NCBI GenBank assembly: GCA_012932295.1
Contig: JAAONU010000019.1
Span: 26,181,647 to 26,245,646 of the forward strand
DNA from: Cyclina sinensis
Taxonomy: Eukaryota; Mollusca; Bivalvia; Venerida; Veneridae
Length of the DNA stretch: 64,000 nt
Reading direction: 5' to 3'
Shown: positions 22,141 to 34,340 of the stretch, in pieces
How the letters are laid out: each line of letters begins with the position of its first letter
Position numbering within the stretch: the stretch's first letter is position 1
Program-made: the position numbers and the translations under genes
Notes under the pieces: generated by a model
What the model was told of the DNA's origin: nothing
What the model saw: only the letters and a program-made list of their open reading frames with translations
The model's database searches: none

Positions 22141-23360
22141 CAATTAAAGGATAAAATTAGATACAAAGTATGTTATAACACAATCATGATGAATGAGCTG
22201 CCTTTGGATCTAACTGTTGGAAGATTGTATACTTCAGTCAGATTGTAGGTAACACCAAGACAGTAAAAGAAAAGATAAAATATAACATCTGTAAAACATT
22301 TACATGTGTTTCAGCTTATTTTAAGCCCCTCAAAAAGGTGTGTTGGCAGTGATTTGAGATATGATAGTAGGTGTAACTGCGTGTGGAGAATGATCCATGG
22401 TCAAGTCCACTATGCACTTCATCCTTGACCCTGTGGGCCCAAGACAACTGGGGTCATCTACTCATCATGTACAATTATCCTGTAAGAATCAAAGGTCCTG
22501 GGAGCTGTTGTTTTTCAAGATAAGAATCTGGTTTGTTTGTTAGGGCTTTGTTTGTTTGTTAGGCCTTCCTTAGATATACGTCACATCATTACTATTGAGC
22601 CTTACAGCTCATTACCTATAGGACACCAGCATTTTGCTTTAAACTTGCTGTAGACAAGAAAGCAATTTGTAACTGACACCAAGTGCAGGCGAGTGTTATA
22701 ATATTCTAAAGCAATTTTTTCACTATAATTTGGTTTCTTTTTTCAACTTTAACATTTCACCTTGCTTTCTTCACTTCAGCACCTTCAGTGCTCTGATTTA
22801 CAATCATAGTATCGAAATGCCTACAGGAACATTTTTGGAACATGTAATCTTTAAATTATCAGCTACTAATAGTTAGGCGGTGTGCTGGCATATCATCAAC
22901 TGATTTTAGGGTTGTCCATTAAAGTTACGTTCAAAATGACCAAGATGTGTGAGAATATTCAATATCTATACAATATCCCAGTTGCAATAGTAGAAATTAG
23001 AGCTATCAATGAACGTGATTTAATACCACCACAATACCCATTGTCAGAGGCTAAAGGGTAAAGTGTCAAGAAAGAACTTAATGATGGATCAGAAAAATGT
23101 CTGTTAAACAGACTGAAATACTCTGAAGACTTTCAGTACAGTGAAATCTCTGCTTTGTACTGCTGTCGAAAATTATTACAATATATTAACAACAGCAATA
23201 TTGCTATTGTTATTGTAAAATTCAAAATATATTTTGTTGGGAGTTTGGTAATAAAACACTGAACTGTAAAATTTAATATGACATCATGTGCCTTATTACA
23301 TATGCTGAGATGAGGTTAGCACTTGTGCCAACTTATTTCAAAATCCCTTCATGCATGAAG
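22141..23360. other. Non-coding stretch
   Basis: No gene was seen. A short inverted repeat around caatattgctattgttattg near 23195 is the only structure noted. Confidence 0.35.
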
Positions 23361-23790
23361 CCCAGACACCAAAATATGGATGACCTTTAAGTTTGACCTT
23401 GACCTCTGACATAGGCAGCTGGTATTGATGTGACATATTGTCTTTGATTTATATTTTTGCTAAGTAATTTCAGTATCCTGCAATTTATGGTGAAGTTTAA
23501 GCTCGGACAATCAAATGAGCACTCAATTTCTACTTTGGACAAGTATGACCTTGACGTTTCAAAATCCCAAATAGAACTCAATTTAGACCTTTGACCTCTA
23601 AGTATGACCTTAACCTTTTGAATAGCAGTATGGATATTGTGTGCAACACACCTTCTGATAAATGCAAAATTTGTGCCAAGTTATTCGAAAATCATAATTC
23701 ATGTGTTGTTAGCAAGCATTCTATACAGCTGGCAATGTGAATGTGACCTTTGACCTGGGGACCTCACAATCAATAATGTTCATCTGTTGG
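23361..23790. repeat. gaccttgacc-type dispersed repeat
   Basis: Words such as tttgaccttgacctctgac and aagtatgaccttgac recur. This is the same style as the repeats at 47910-49170 and is not coding. Confidence 0.4.
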
Positions 23791-24049
23791 TCAAACTTAA
23801 TAATCCTATGAAGTCTAACCATTCACCAGATATTGATAAGACTGACCAAGTAATGCATGTAGGTTTGAACATCAGCAATGATAAAACACAGTTAGTATGA
23901 GGATGTGTAGGCTGGCCTGGAGACGATCAAATTTGTGACAAAGGAGAATACAGCATTGGAGAGTGAAGCTTCACGGGACAATGTAATGTATTATTTGTAA
24001 ATTGATAAAAGAAAACAGTAGATAAAAGTTATAATAAATATAGTTTAAA

Positions 24050-26750
24050 ACAAGAGGGCCATGATGGCCCTGGATCGCTCACCTGAGTACTTTGGCTGTA
24101 GGTTTGCTGTTAAGCAGTATTTCATTTTTTAATTGAAAATATCTAAGTGCCTTCAAACCAAATATGTAAAATATCAGTCAATAAATAAAGGCTCTATGAC
24201 AGAAAGTAGAAATATCTATTATAAGCTATGGTGACCTTGACCTCGACCCAGTGACCTCAAACCCTACACATGGGTAGAGGTCCATGCAAGGAACCTATAT
24301 ACTGAATATCAAAGATATTGGTCTATAAATGAAGGCTTTATGAGGTACAGTAGATAAACCTATTTTTAGCCTCCGTGACCTTTAACCTAATCTAATAATG
24401 TGAACAACCAAACAAGCTTTCTGACAAACTGCCAGGATATTTGGACTGAAACAGTAGCCTCTAGAGCCTTAACAAGATATTTCTATTTTTGGGCTCTGTG
24501 ACCTAGTTTTTTACCCCAGATGACCCATAATCGAACTTGACCTAGAAACCATCAAAATAACCTTTCTGACATATTTCCAGAATATTTGGGCTGAAAATGT
24601 TACATGTAGAGTGTAAACAAGGTTTTTCCAAATTTAAGCTCTGTGACCTAGTTTTTGACACCAGATGACCCATATTCGAAATTGGGCTAGAAATCATTGA
24701 TACAACCTTTCTGACATATTTCCAGGATATTTGGGCTGAAAATGTTACCTCTAGAGTGTTAACAAGATTTTTCCATATTCAGGCTGTGTGACCAAGTTTT
24801 TGACCCCAGATGACCCATATTCGAACTTGACCTAGAAATCATCGAAACAAGCTATCTGACATATTTCCAGGATATCTGGGCTGAAAATGTTACCTCTAGA
24901 GTGTTAACAAGGTTTTACCATATTTGGGCTGTGTGACCTAGTTTTTGAACCCACATGACCCATATTCAAACTTGAGCTAGAAACATTCAAAACAACCTTC
25001 CTGACATATTTCCAGGATATTTGGGCTGAAACAGTAGCCTCTAGAGCCTTAACAAGATATTTCTATTTTTGGGCTCTGTGACCTAGTTTTTGACCCCAGA
25101 TGACCCATACTTGAACTTGACCTAGAAACCATCGAAATAACCTTTCTGACATATTTCCAGAATATTTGGGCTGAAAATGTTACCTGTAGAGTGTTAACAA
25201 GGTTTTTCCATATTCAGGCTGTGTGACCTAGTTTTTGACCCCAGATGACCCATATTCGAACTTGAGCTAGAAATCATCAATACAACCTTTCTGACATATT
25301 TCCAGGATATTTGGGCTGAAAATGTTACCTCTAGAGTGTTAACAAGGTTTTTCCATATTCAGGCTGTGTGACCTAGTTTTTGACCCCAGATGACCCATAT
25401 TCGAACTTGAGCTAGAAATCATGGAAAAACCCTTTCTGACATATTTCCAGGATATTTGGGCTGAAAATGTTACCTCTAGAGTGTTAACAAGGTTTTTCCA
25501 TATACAGGCTGTGTGACCTAGTTTTGGACCCCACATGACCCATATTCCAACTTAAGCTAAAAATCATCTTAACAAGCTTTCTGACAGTTTTTCAGGAAAT
25601 TTGGGCTAAAAATGTAGTCTCTAGAGTGTTAACAAGGTTTTACCATATTTGGGCTGTGTGACCTAGTTTTTGACCCCACATGACCCATATTCAAACTTGA
25701 GCTAGAAATCATCAAAACAACCTTTCTGACATATTTCCAGGATATTTTGGCTGAAAATGTTACCTCTAGAGTGATAAAAAGGTTTTTCCATATTTCGTCT
25801 CAGTGACCTAGTTTTTGACCCCAGATGACCCATATTCGAACCTGGGCTAGAAATAATCCAAATAACCTTTTTGACATATTACAAGGATATATGGGCTGAA
25901 AATGTTACCTCTTAAGTGTTAACAAGGTTTTTCCATATTTGGGCTCTGTGACCTAGTTTTTGACCCCAGATGACCCATATTTGAACTTGAGCTAGAAATC
26001 ATAGAAGCAACCTTTATGACAAATTTCCAGATTATTTGGGCTAAAAACATTACCTCTAGAGTGTTAACAAGATTTTTCTATTTTTGGGCTCCTTGACCTA
26101 GTTTTTGACCCCAGATGACCCATATTCGAACCTGGGCTAGAAATAATCCAAATAACCTTTTTGACATATTACAAGGATATATGGGCTGAAAATGTTACCT
26201 CTTAAGTGTTAACAAGGTTTTTCCATATTTGGGCTCTGTGACCTAGTTTTTGACCCCAGATGACCCATATTCGAACTTGAGCTAGAAATCATGGAAACAA
26301 CCTTTCTGACAAATTTCCAGATTATTTAGGCTGAAAATGTAGCCTCTAGAGTGTTAACAAGAATGTTCTATTTTTGGGCTCTGTCACCTAGTTTTTGACC
26401 CCAGATGACCCATATTTGAACTTGAGCTAGAAATCATAGAAGCAACCTTTATGACAAATTTCCAGATTATTTGGGCTAAAAACATTACCTCTAGAGTGTT
26501 AACAAGATTTTTCTATTTTTGGGCTCCTTGACCTAGTTTTTGATCCCATATGACCCATATTCGAACTCGTCCAAGTAATTACTGGGAAAAACATCCTGAC
26601 CAAGTTTCGTGACAATTGGAGCAAAAATGTGACCAGTAGAGTGTTAACGAACTAAATGTGAACGGACGACGGACGACGGACGACAGACGACGGACGACGG
26701 ACATTCATCGATCCTAATAGCTCACCCTGAGCCAGCTCAGGTGAGCTAAA
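24050..26750 (+). repeat. Satellite cassette with ~145-bp units (about 15 copies)
   Basis: The left end reads acaagagggccatgatggcc then gctcacctgag; the right end reads ctcaggtgagct, the inverse of the left-end word. Between them lie about 15 units of about 145 bp containing tttctgacatatttccagga, tacctctagagtgttaacaa and tttttgaccccagatgaccc. A cggacgacgg microsatellite follows at 26660-26700. A second whole copy occurs at 58709-60446, so the module is dispersed as a unit. There is no transposase or reverse transcriptase. Confidence 0.85.
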
Positions 26751-26765
26751 AAACAGAAGAACTGC

Positions 26766-27027
26766 CTTTCAAGCGGTAGTCTTATAGCTTTCTTTCAAGC
26801 GGTAGTCTTATAGCTTTCTTTCAAGCAGTAGTCTTATAGCTTTCTTTCAAGCGGTAGTCTTATAGCTTTCTTTCAAGCAGTAGTCTTATAGCTTTCTTTC
26901 AAGCGGTAGTCTTATAGCTTTCTTTCAAGCGGTAGTCTTATAGCTTTCTTTCAAGCGGTAGTCTTATAGCTTTCTTTTAAGCAGTAGTCTTATAGCTTTC
27001 TTTCAAGCGGTAGTCTTATAGCTTTCT
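26766..27027. repeat. 26-bp minisatellite, 10 copies
   Basis: The unit ctttctttcaagcggtagtc plus ttatag repeats ten times. The main variation is agcggt versus agcagt. It begins 15 bp after the satellite cassette and ends about 300 bp before the first exon of TLR-B, so it may sit in or near the TLR-B promoter. Confidence 0.92.
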
Positions 27028-27310
27028 GTTATATGTCATAATCAAGATTAGGTGAGACTGACAGTTTTGCCATGGTTGCAACTGACTCCCACTACCTTCA
27101 ACAGTTTTTTCTACAAACATACAAACTCAAAATTGTACGGAAAACAAACAAATGACAAACGATAAGTGTTCTGCAAATACACCTTTGATAGAAACTTGGT
27201 ATGAATATGCAATGAGATGTAGACAAAATGTACAAAAGCTCAATCAGATGATCCTAATGGCTAACCATGAATTATAATCTTTACATAAGCCAGATAAGCT
27301 GTTCAGTTTG

Positions 27311-27397
27311 CCATCTACATAGAAAGTTTATAGTTCTGTGATATCAACAGAACTGGTGTCTTCACACAAAATTATCAGAATAAAAAATATAAATCAG
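27311..27397 (+). other. TLR-B 5' untranslated exon (part)
   Basis: Aligns with the TLR-A first exon: atcaacagaact is shared upstream and aaatcag|gta at the donor. It lacks the ATG present in TLR-A, and the frame that would join the TLR-B coding exon carries TAA just before the donor. It therefore acts as UTR only. The transcription start is unknown; 27311 is only where similarity to TLR-A becomes visible. Confidence 0.6.
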
Positions 27398-28975
27398 GTA
27401 GGAAACTTTTTACAATCACTCTTTTTTTGTAGAGTAGTAATTTTCATAATCATCCTGAAATGGACAATCAAAACTGACCCAAATAAGAGACGTCTAATGT
27501 TGCCACCTTTCAAGTCAAAACCTTTATTCAATATTAATCTAAGGTAGTAATCATAAAAAAATTCCAATAATGGTATTTAATACCCATTCAGCAGTGAATA
27601 TAAAATTGGATTCAGTCACAGCCCTGGATAACCCTTAACAGGTAATATTTTTTTTTTTCTTTTTTTTTTAAATCTAATGATTTGTGTTAGAATGTATGGT
27701 AAAAAGTTTTAAATTTATTAATTTTCTCTTCCCTATATATAAAAACAGTTATTCATTTAAAATATGACTATCAAAAACATTTCATTATCACTTTTTCATT
27801 TTTTTTTCAGAAGCATTAAGCTTATAAAGATACAGTAAATTTACCCTGTACATCAACACGGGTTAAAATCTTCTTTTTTTTTTTCTTTTTTTTTTATTTT
27901 GGTTGTTTTTTTCGGTTCTTTTTTCAAAGGATAGGTATTTATTTACAGATTTGGTGAAAAAAGTATTTACACTGTAATATCATAAAAAGTACATGGTTCA
28001 TTTGACACAAATACTGTGAAATCCATTTTGTTCAGGTAGGGTGAACGTTCGCTTATTTCATGCAGAAACGATGCACTAATTAAAGTCTGTACTATTATGA
28101 AACGTAAAGAAATTCTAATAATTATCTGAACTGAGTTCTTGTATGATGACATACATGTCATTTTGCTTAACAGTTCATTCTGAATCTTTTTTTTTTAAGT
28201 TTAATCAAATACTCTTACATATTTGGATGCTTTGATTAACACGGCCAATTCAGATGAAACACTGTTTTTTTGTCTTACATTTTTTTCATGTGTTTTTTCC
28301 GCCCTTCCAATGCTCCACTGTAGTTACTTTTTAGCAAATACTTTAAGCTGTATTTGAATATGAACAACAGAAATTCTGGAGTATGTTAGGTGAAATGATC
28401 AACTGTAGTTACTTGTCAGAAGAGGTGGAAAAATTTAGAAACAGTTTTGTTTTGATTTGACTACTACAGTAGCTTGTCACTATAAAGAAATAAAAGTTCA
28501 GTAATAACAAAGATACTGCAAATTATAATGAAATTTAAGGAATTTCTTAAGTTGCAAATGGGGCATAATTCTAAAAATAAAGAAGATACAGTTACATAAT
28601 GAGGGGTGTTATTATGAAGAGGTAGTGTGAATTAGAAGAGAGTATGTGAAGTAATGGCAGAGATATTTGAAAATTGTCAGTTTTTGCTGACGCAGACGAT
28701 GAGAGAGCTATTACAATACCTCAGTATTTTCTTCAAAACAGCCAAGCTATTAACATTAAAAATACATCAATTTAGTACAGTGCTAACTTACCATTTTTTG
28801 CCATTTCCACGAAATTTCATCCAAGCAAATTTAAATGATTTTAAAGTATTGAACTACCACATTCCCTGTTTTATGCCTATACAGAAGTTTCATTCACAGT
28901 GTGTCCATTTTTTGTATCATTACAAGACATGTAAATAAGAAAGTCTTAATTTGTGACACATTTTTTTCTTTCAGT

Positions 28976-31747
28976 ATGATGTATGCATTGATACTTATTG
29001 CCTTGATTCATTTACCTCCATCTTCAGCAACATGTGGAGAGACTTTTGGTTCTTTGTGGCAACCATCTTGGGAAAACGAAACAAGAAGTGACCTTCGCTG
29101 TAAAAAGGAATGTGAGGAAAATCTACCCTCAGGTTTCTACAGTGTATCATATGATAAATGTTGTACCTGCCACTCTTGTATGGATTGGGAAGGCAAAGAA
29201 ATAGATCTATATATAGAATATGTGTCTGTGTTAGGCAGGAGCTTGGTTTTGGTACCGGATGCTCCTAGTGAAACAGATGTTTACAGAATTAGGCATACTG
29301 ATTCTGAAATGACAGAAATTCCAAGTAATCTCTGTAACTGGGACAACGAAACAAACTTAGCAGAAACATATACTGATCACTTTAATGATGTGCAACAGTT
29401 CTGGGGAAATATCGTCACATTAAACCTTGAGAACAATAAAATCCGTAAACTGCCAGACATTAACTGTTTAATCATACTTGACAGGATAAACCTACGTAAC
29501 AACAGACTAGATCACCTCTCAAACACTTCATTTACAAACCTGACACATCTTCGATCTCTAGATTTTTCTGGAAACCGCCTACAGAACATTGATCCCAACA
29601 TTTTGGCTCTTCCACATATGAGTGTTTTCTTAGCTGACTTTAGTCATAATGAAATGACAACACTTGATGTCACAAACATGATGAGTTTACATCCATTCTG
29701 TGAGATAAATTATGAATCAAACAAAATCACTGAAATAGTTAATGTTATGGATACAAAACTAGACTTCAGTAAAACATATGGACCAGGTTTTGTTTCTGTA
29801 AATGACAATCTGTTTCAGACCTGGCCTGATTTTAAAGAACTTCTTTTCTTGGATGATTTATCACAGCTTGGCCATCTGTTTGGATTTGGCTTTAATTTCC
29901 AAGGCATGCCAATAAACTGTGACTGTTATCTGGAGCCATTTATGACTCTTGCAAAGAATATCATTGAAACAGTGTGGAGAGATTACTTTAATATAACATG
30001 TACTGCACCAGAAAATCTGAAAGGGATCTCAGTATTTCAAGTGGATCCTGCACTGTTCATCTGCCCACTGCCAGCTGAGTCCAACTGTCAAACACCAGAA
30101 TGTACATGTGAAGATAAGCCAAATGAGGATACTTTGTATATTGACTGCTCAAACTCTAAACTAAAGAGATGGCCAACAATACCAACCTCTAAATTTTCAC
30201 AATATATTTCACTCAACTTATCAGGAAATCAAATTACAAAAATTGAAAATATATCTGTATTGCCAAAACTGTCATTACTAGACTTATCAGGAAATAATAT
30301 TTTTGAAATTGATGCAAATGTTGCAGAGTTACTTGAAAATGCATCATTCATAGACCTATCAAATAATCCAAACTTGAAGCAAGTGCCACAGACGTTCCAG
30401 TACCATAATGTTTGCTCAAGACACATGAGAGACCTAGAGATCAGATGTGATTGTGACTCTTTATGGTTAGAAGAATGGTTACATTCAAGGGAGTGCGAGT
30501 CATACAATCATTTATTTAGCTGCTATATTCCAGAAAAAGGTGTAAAACCAGCACGTAAATTTTCTCATTCTGATTTAGAATGTTTCAAAACAGAAAATGG
30601 GTATGTTTTTGAAACATTGATGGCTGCTTTAACTCTGATCTTAATACTGACTGGAAGTTTAATCTATATTTTCCGCTACGAGATACTAATTATCTATTTA
30701 CGTTTGCGCCAAAGAGGAAGAAATATTGTGGTCCCACTGTACAAATATGATGTTATTCTATCTTTCAATGACACAGAAAACAGTGTAACAGAATGGGTAA
30801 ACAAAACACTAGAGCCAAACCTAAGAAAAGAAGGGTATAGAGTATTTAATCCATGTCGGGATGTTGCATTTGGAACGGAACGGAATTCTGAAATAGTTAA
30901 TATAATTTCTTTGACTCGTAACTTTCTTGTCATTATGTCAGAGAGCTATTTTGCTGAACCAGATACTGGAATGTGTGCCTGGACTGAAAATGAATGGAAA
31001 TATGGCTGGAAAAATTTAAAACAAGACAGAGGAAAAAATATTGTACTTATAAATTTTGACCATGTGTCTTCTTTTGATGTAAGTCATTTACAAATCAAAG
31101 CATTCTTAAGGGTTGGATGTACCGTGGACTTCAAAAACTGGCAAAGGAACATTATGGAAGAGATCTACACTAAACTTGGGAAACCTTTCAAACCTCCAAA
31201 ACAGAAAACAAAAATAACAGAAATAGACCAAACAAAGCATCAACCATATGAATTATTTGTATTGAACTATCATTATGATGATGATCTCTTAACCAAAGAC
31301 CAAACTGATACTTACTCTTCGGAACTCACAGAAATTGCTGAACAGGTAACAGGAAATAGTGAAGAAACCATAAGTGAACAAGCTGATAATGAAAGTGAAA
31401 TTTATGACAACCAAGAAACAAGTTTTACAGTCAACTCAGAAAACAGACAACTGGCAGAAAAGACAACTGGTCATATTAAGACTCAAGGTCAAATAAAAAA
31501 ATGTCAATTCCGAAAGTGTTATGCCTGTCACAAGGATGACAGGGTACTGGTCAAGACACCTCATATTAAAATCTCCAAAAAGACATTGCAAGACAAAAAC
31601 AGAGGTCAAAATCAACATCAAAGTAAAGCTAGAGCTACAGATACTGAAAATGTTACTGCTCGGAAACAGCATAACAGAACTAAACACCAGCAGGTAGACA
31701 AAAGGGAGATGAATAACTTGAAGACAGAAGATAATGGACATTTATGA
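28976..31747 (+). CDS. TLR-B: mccTLR-type Toll-like receptor
   Basis: 923 residues from the ATGATG that follows the acceptor ttctttcag at 28974. An open frame from 28901 runs through the intron end and is not a real start. Domain order and numbering equal TLR-A through residue about 770: signal peptide 1-19, Cys-rich module, two LRR blocks separated by LRRCT plus LRRNT, second LRRCT, membrane segment about 545-567, TIR 590-740 with RDVAFG in box 2. By eye about 42 residues of the first 740 differ from TLR-A. Nine of these fall in a 14-residue stretch at the membrane boundary. The tail keeps an acidic, Thr/Ser/Glu-rich segment of about 51 residues that TLR-A lacks, and extends 15 residues further. 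Tandem duplicate of TLR-A, same strand, coding-start offset 10,593 bp. Confidence 0.93.
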   Translation: MMYALILIALIHLPPSSATCGETFGSLWQPSWENETRSDLRCKKECEENLPSGFYSVSYDKCCTCHSCMDWEGKEIDLYIEYVSVLGRSLVLVPDAPSETDVYRIRHTDSEMTEIPSNLCNWDNETNLAETYTDHFNDVQQFWGNIVTLNLENNKIRKLPDINCLIILDRINLRNNRLDHLSNTSFTNLTHLRSLDFSGNRLQNIDPNILALPHMSVFLADFSHNEMTTLDVTNMMSLHPFCEINYESNKITEIVNVMDTKLDFSKTYGPGFVSVNDNLFQTWPDFKELLFLDDLSQLGHLFGFGFNFQGMPINCDCYLEPFMTLAKNIIETVWRDYFNITCTAPENLKGISVFQVDPALFICPLPAESNCQTPECTCEDKPNEDTLYIDCSNSKLKRWPTIPTSKFSQYISLNLSGNQITKIENISVLPKLSLLDLSGNNIFEIDANVAELLENASFIDLSNNPNLKQVPQTFQYHNVCSRHMRDLEIRCDCDSLWLEEWLHSRECESYNHLFSCYIPEKGVKPARKFSHSDLECFKTENGYVFETLMAALTLILILTGSLIYIFRYEILIIYLRLRQRGRNIVVPLYKYDVILSFNDTENSVTEWVNKTLEPNLRKEGYRVFNPCRDVAFGTERNSEIVNIISLTRNFLVIMSESYFAEPDTGMCAWTENEWKYGWKNLKQDRGKNIVLINFDHVSSFDVSHLQIKAFLRVGCTVDFKNWQRNIMEEIYTKLGKPFKPPKQKTKITEIDQTKHQPYELFVLNYHYDDDLLTKDQTDTYSSELTEIAEQVTGNSEETISEQADNESEIYDNQETSFTVNSENRQLAEKTTGHIKTQGQIKKCQFRKCYACHKDDRVLVKTPHIKISKKTLQDKNRGQNQHQSKARATDTENVTARKQHNRTKHQQVDKREMNNLKTEDNGHL

Positions 31748-33689
31748 GTAGAGGCTATAATAGATGAAAACAGATAAGGCAGTGCCATTTCTTTCACATC
31801 AAAAATACATTACCTTAAATATAACGATGTAAGATAAGAAAAGAAATGTTATATCTATTTTGAGACTAAAAACTTAAGTTATCTAAGGAGCAAGATGAAA
31901 AATAAACCATGGTCAACCCTGGTTCCCATGCTTTATAACTGCTAACCATTAAGTTACATAGTCAACCAACAAATACCATGACTATAACTGTGGTTGTTGT
32001 GGTTGCATGGTCATTTCTCCTTATCATTAGTCCACAATGCTTGATTTATTCCTGAGCTCACTATTTTTTTACTGTACTTAAGATTGATGTTTGTGTGTTT
32101 TTATTGTTGTTGTTCAACTTAAGCTGCAATGAGTTCTTTTTTTATGTTACCTCACTTTTAGCATCTCTCTATTTTGATATTATTGAAAGTTAGTATTGTC
32201 AATGGTTAATGAGATTTAAAAGATGATCTTTTGAAAGCTGTTTACTACTGCTGCAAGGCTTAGAAGTACTGTGTCTCCTACCAGTGAATGACTGCCAATA
32301 ATATTTTTTCTTCTTCAAATTTCTCTCTTTTAGGTAATTTACTTTACTTTTTGTTATTTTTCTCTGCTCTCTGATCTTCTTCTTCGTGTAGGTGCTTTAT
32401 CAATAAAATTATTGTTGAATTCAAGCATTCATGGATAAAGATGTCAGAATGGAATGGCAGTACAATTCAAATTCAGAAGATGTGCTCTAAAGTTGACAAA
32501 AAGGTAATATGAACTATGACACTACCTCAACTCCAGCTATTTAAATCAGTTAAGCTTTTCGAAAGCCTAGTACTGTTACAGATACCATAGGGGTACTGTG
32601 CAATGATGTTGTATTTAAAAGTGGGGCATTACGAGAATTCTTTTTAAACTGCTGGAAAAGCATCTACTGATCTTGCCCGACTTTATACTTAAGAGACTAG
32701 TTTCAGCGAGCAAATTTACTCCTCGTAGGATGGTGATTTTAAGGGACAAAACTCATTAAATGCTTTACCATCATTGCTAAGTTGCTAGCAAGTCTCCTAG
32801 GGGGTGCACTGGCTAGCGCTCATGGATAATCTCTTTACATTTAAAATGTGTTAATATCAAATTAATTAATTAAATCAACTACACTATTCATACGAATGTT
32901 GTAGTGTGAGAATTTAACTTAGTTGTCATTCATTCAGTGTAAACAGGTGGTGAATCTCATCAATCCATTACTGACCTTGTTCGCCAAGTCTACTTTTAAC
33001 CCTTTTACGAACTTGTTGTATCACTTGGGATCTAGTTTGTTTCTGTAGCACTTGTATACAGCTAAAACTACAAACTTACTTATTTGAAAAGAACATCTTT
33101 CAAGATTTATTTAGAAAAAAAGAATAGAAAGACCACTGAAAACACTGATGTTAACATCAAAGGGCACTGCATTTGTAAAAGGAACTCAGAATATGATGGC
33201 TAACATAAAATTCTGAAGTACAAGAATCTGAAGATTTGTGATAAGCTATTATCACTGGATTCACTACTGCAAAAACAGCCATTAATCAACCATGAATCTG
33301 CCATGAGAGTAACCCATTAATAACCCATAAATGCCCCATGAAAATGCCTATTAAAGGTGACATGATTAATGGGCATGATATTCTCTAATAAGCCATTAAA
33401 ATACCTATTAATCATTACATTGACTGAACTATGATTTCCATTACAATAAATAAATGACCATTATTTTTTCTTTCAGTGCTTAATACTGTTATCAATACTT
33501 CTGAAAAAATAAATCCATATAAACAAACTGCTCAAATCAAGACCTGCTTTCATGGACTCATAGACACATTGACCCAAACACAAACATGTGTATACAAAGA
33601 GCGAATAATGATTTGTTAGTATGTTTCAAGTTCAAGAACAATATTAGTTTAATTGCTGTGTCGGTTTGGTTAAGTTTGGTATGCCGGGG
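31748..33689 (+). other. TLR-B 3' flank, with duplicated UTR
   Basis: 31748-32760 matches the TLR-A downstream region. Similarity breaks, then a further matching piece (aaactgctcaaatcaagacc) appears at 33525, matching 22026. Something is therefore inserted or rearranged at about 32760-33480 relative to the TLR-A copy. No gene was seen. Confidence 0.55.
32402..32407 (+). terminator. Candidate TLR-B polyadenylation signal
   Basis: AATAAA in the sequence tcaataaaatt, about 655 bp after the stop. The aligned word in TLR-A is not AATAAA. Confidence 0.4.
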
Positions 33690-33942
33690 TTTAACACCAG
33701 TTTTAACAGCTAAGGTCCTATCCCGGCTGTCAGTCCTCCCAACCAGTGTTCCTGTTTACTAACCAATTTCTCCACAAGTGACTGACTACTTCCTCCAGAA
33801 GTGAGGGACAAATGACCTATAGATGCATTGTCTGAAATCAATCAATTATCACAGAAAAATTTTGCCAGCCTTGATGGGGATCGAAGCATGATCATCAAGA
33901 TTGACAATCCCATCCTCTACCGATTGAGCTAGCCAGGCCTGC
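33690..33942 (-). repeat. tRNA-derived SINE-like copy (family 1, clearest)
   Basis: On the minus strand the head at about 33942-33868 reads tagctcaatcggtagag (classic tRNA A box), followed after about 35 nt by gcttcgatccc (B box). An unrelated body with gccagc and aaaattt words follows. The ends near 33690 are ill-defined. The head is not a functional tRNA because it lacks a paired acceptor stem. Confidence 0.75.
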
Positions 33943-34340
33943 AAATCATATCCTGTGTCAATTAATTCCTAAAACTAGGGGGAGTAAACTGTTCTAGTGG
34001 AACCTTATTTTTTTTGTTATTTAAGAACAAATTCATAATGTAAGATCAACATTCTTCTTACCTTATATTTTAAATACAGGCTTCCTCATAGAGACAGGCA
34101 CAGGTAATCTTGCCAACCTTTACTACAGTCAACAAAGAAGAAATTGCTACAGGGAGACAACTCTGATGCAATAAAACAGTAGCTTAAAAATTACAAAAAC
34201 AACAAGATATGTTTGTAATACATAATATAAAATTAAATAATTATTATTATAATAAAACATAATACATGATACCAGAGGTGCTTTATTGCTGGTGGTAGTT
34301 AACCAGGGCAGACTGTGTCTCAGATGTGTCTGAAGGTGAG
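33943..34340. other. Non-coding stretch
   Basis: AT-rich; nothing recognisable. Confidence 0.35.

Noticed and set aside
26766..27027. CRISPR-like array
   Set aside because: The 26-bp repeats are back to back with no unique spacers and the genome is eukaryotic: a minisatellite.
28901..28975. 25-codon N-terminal extension of TLR-B from an upstream start
   Set aside because: It reads through a pyrimidine-rich tract and splice acceptor. The ATGATG after the acceptor, homologous to TLR-A, is the better start.
33868..33942. Functional tRNA gene
   Set aside because: A and B boxes are present but there is no complementary acceptor stem, and it continues into a repeated SINE-like body.
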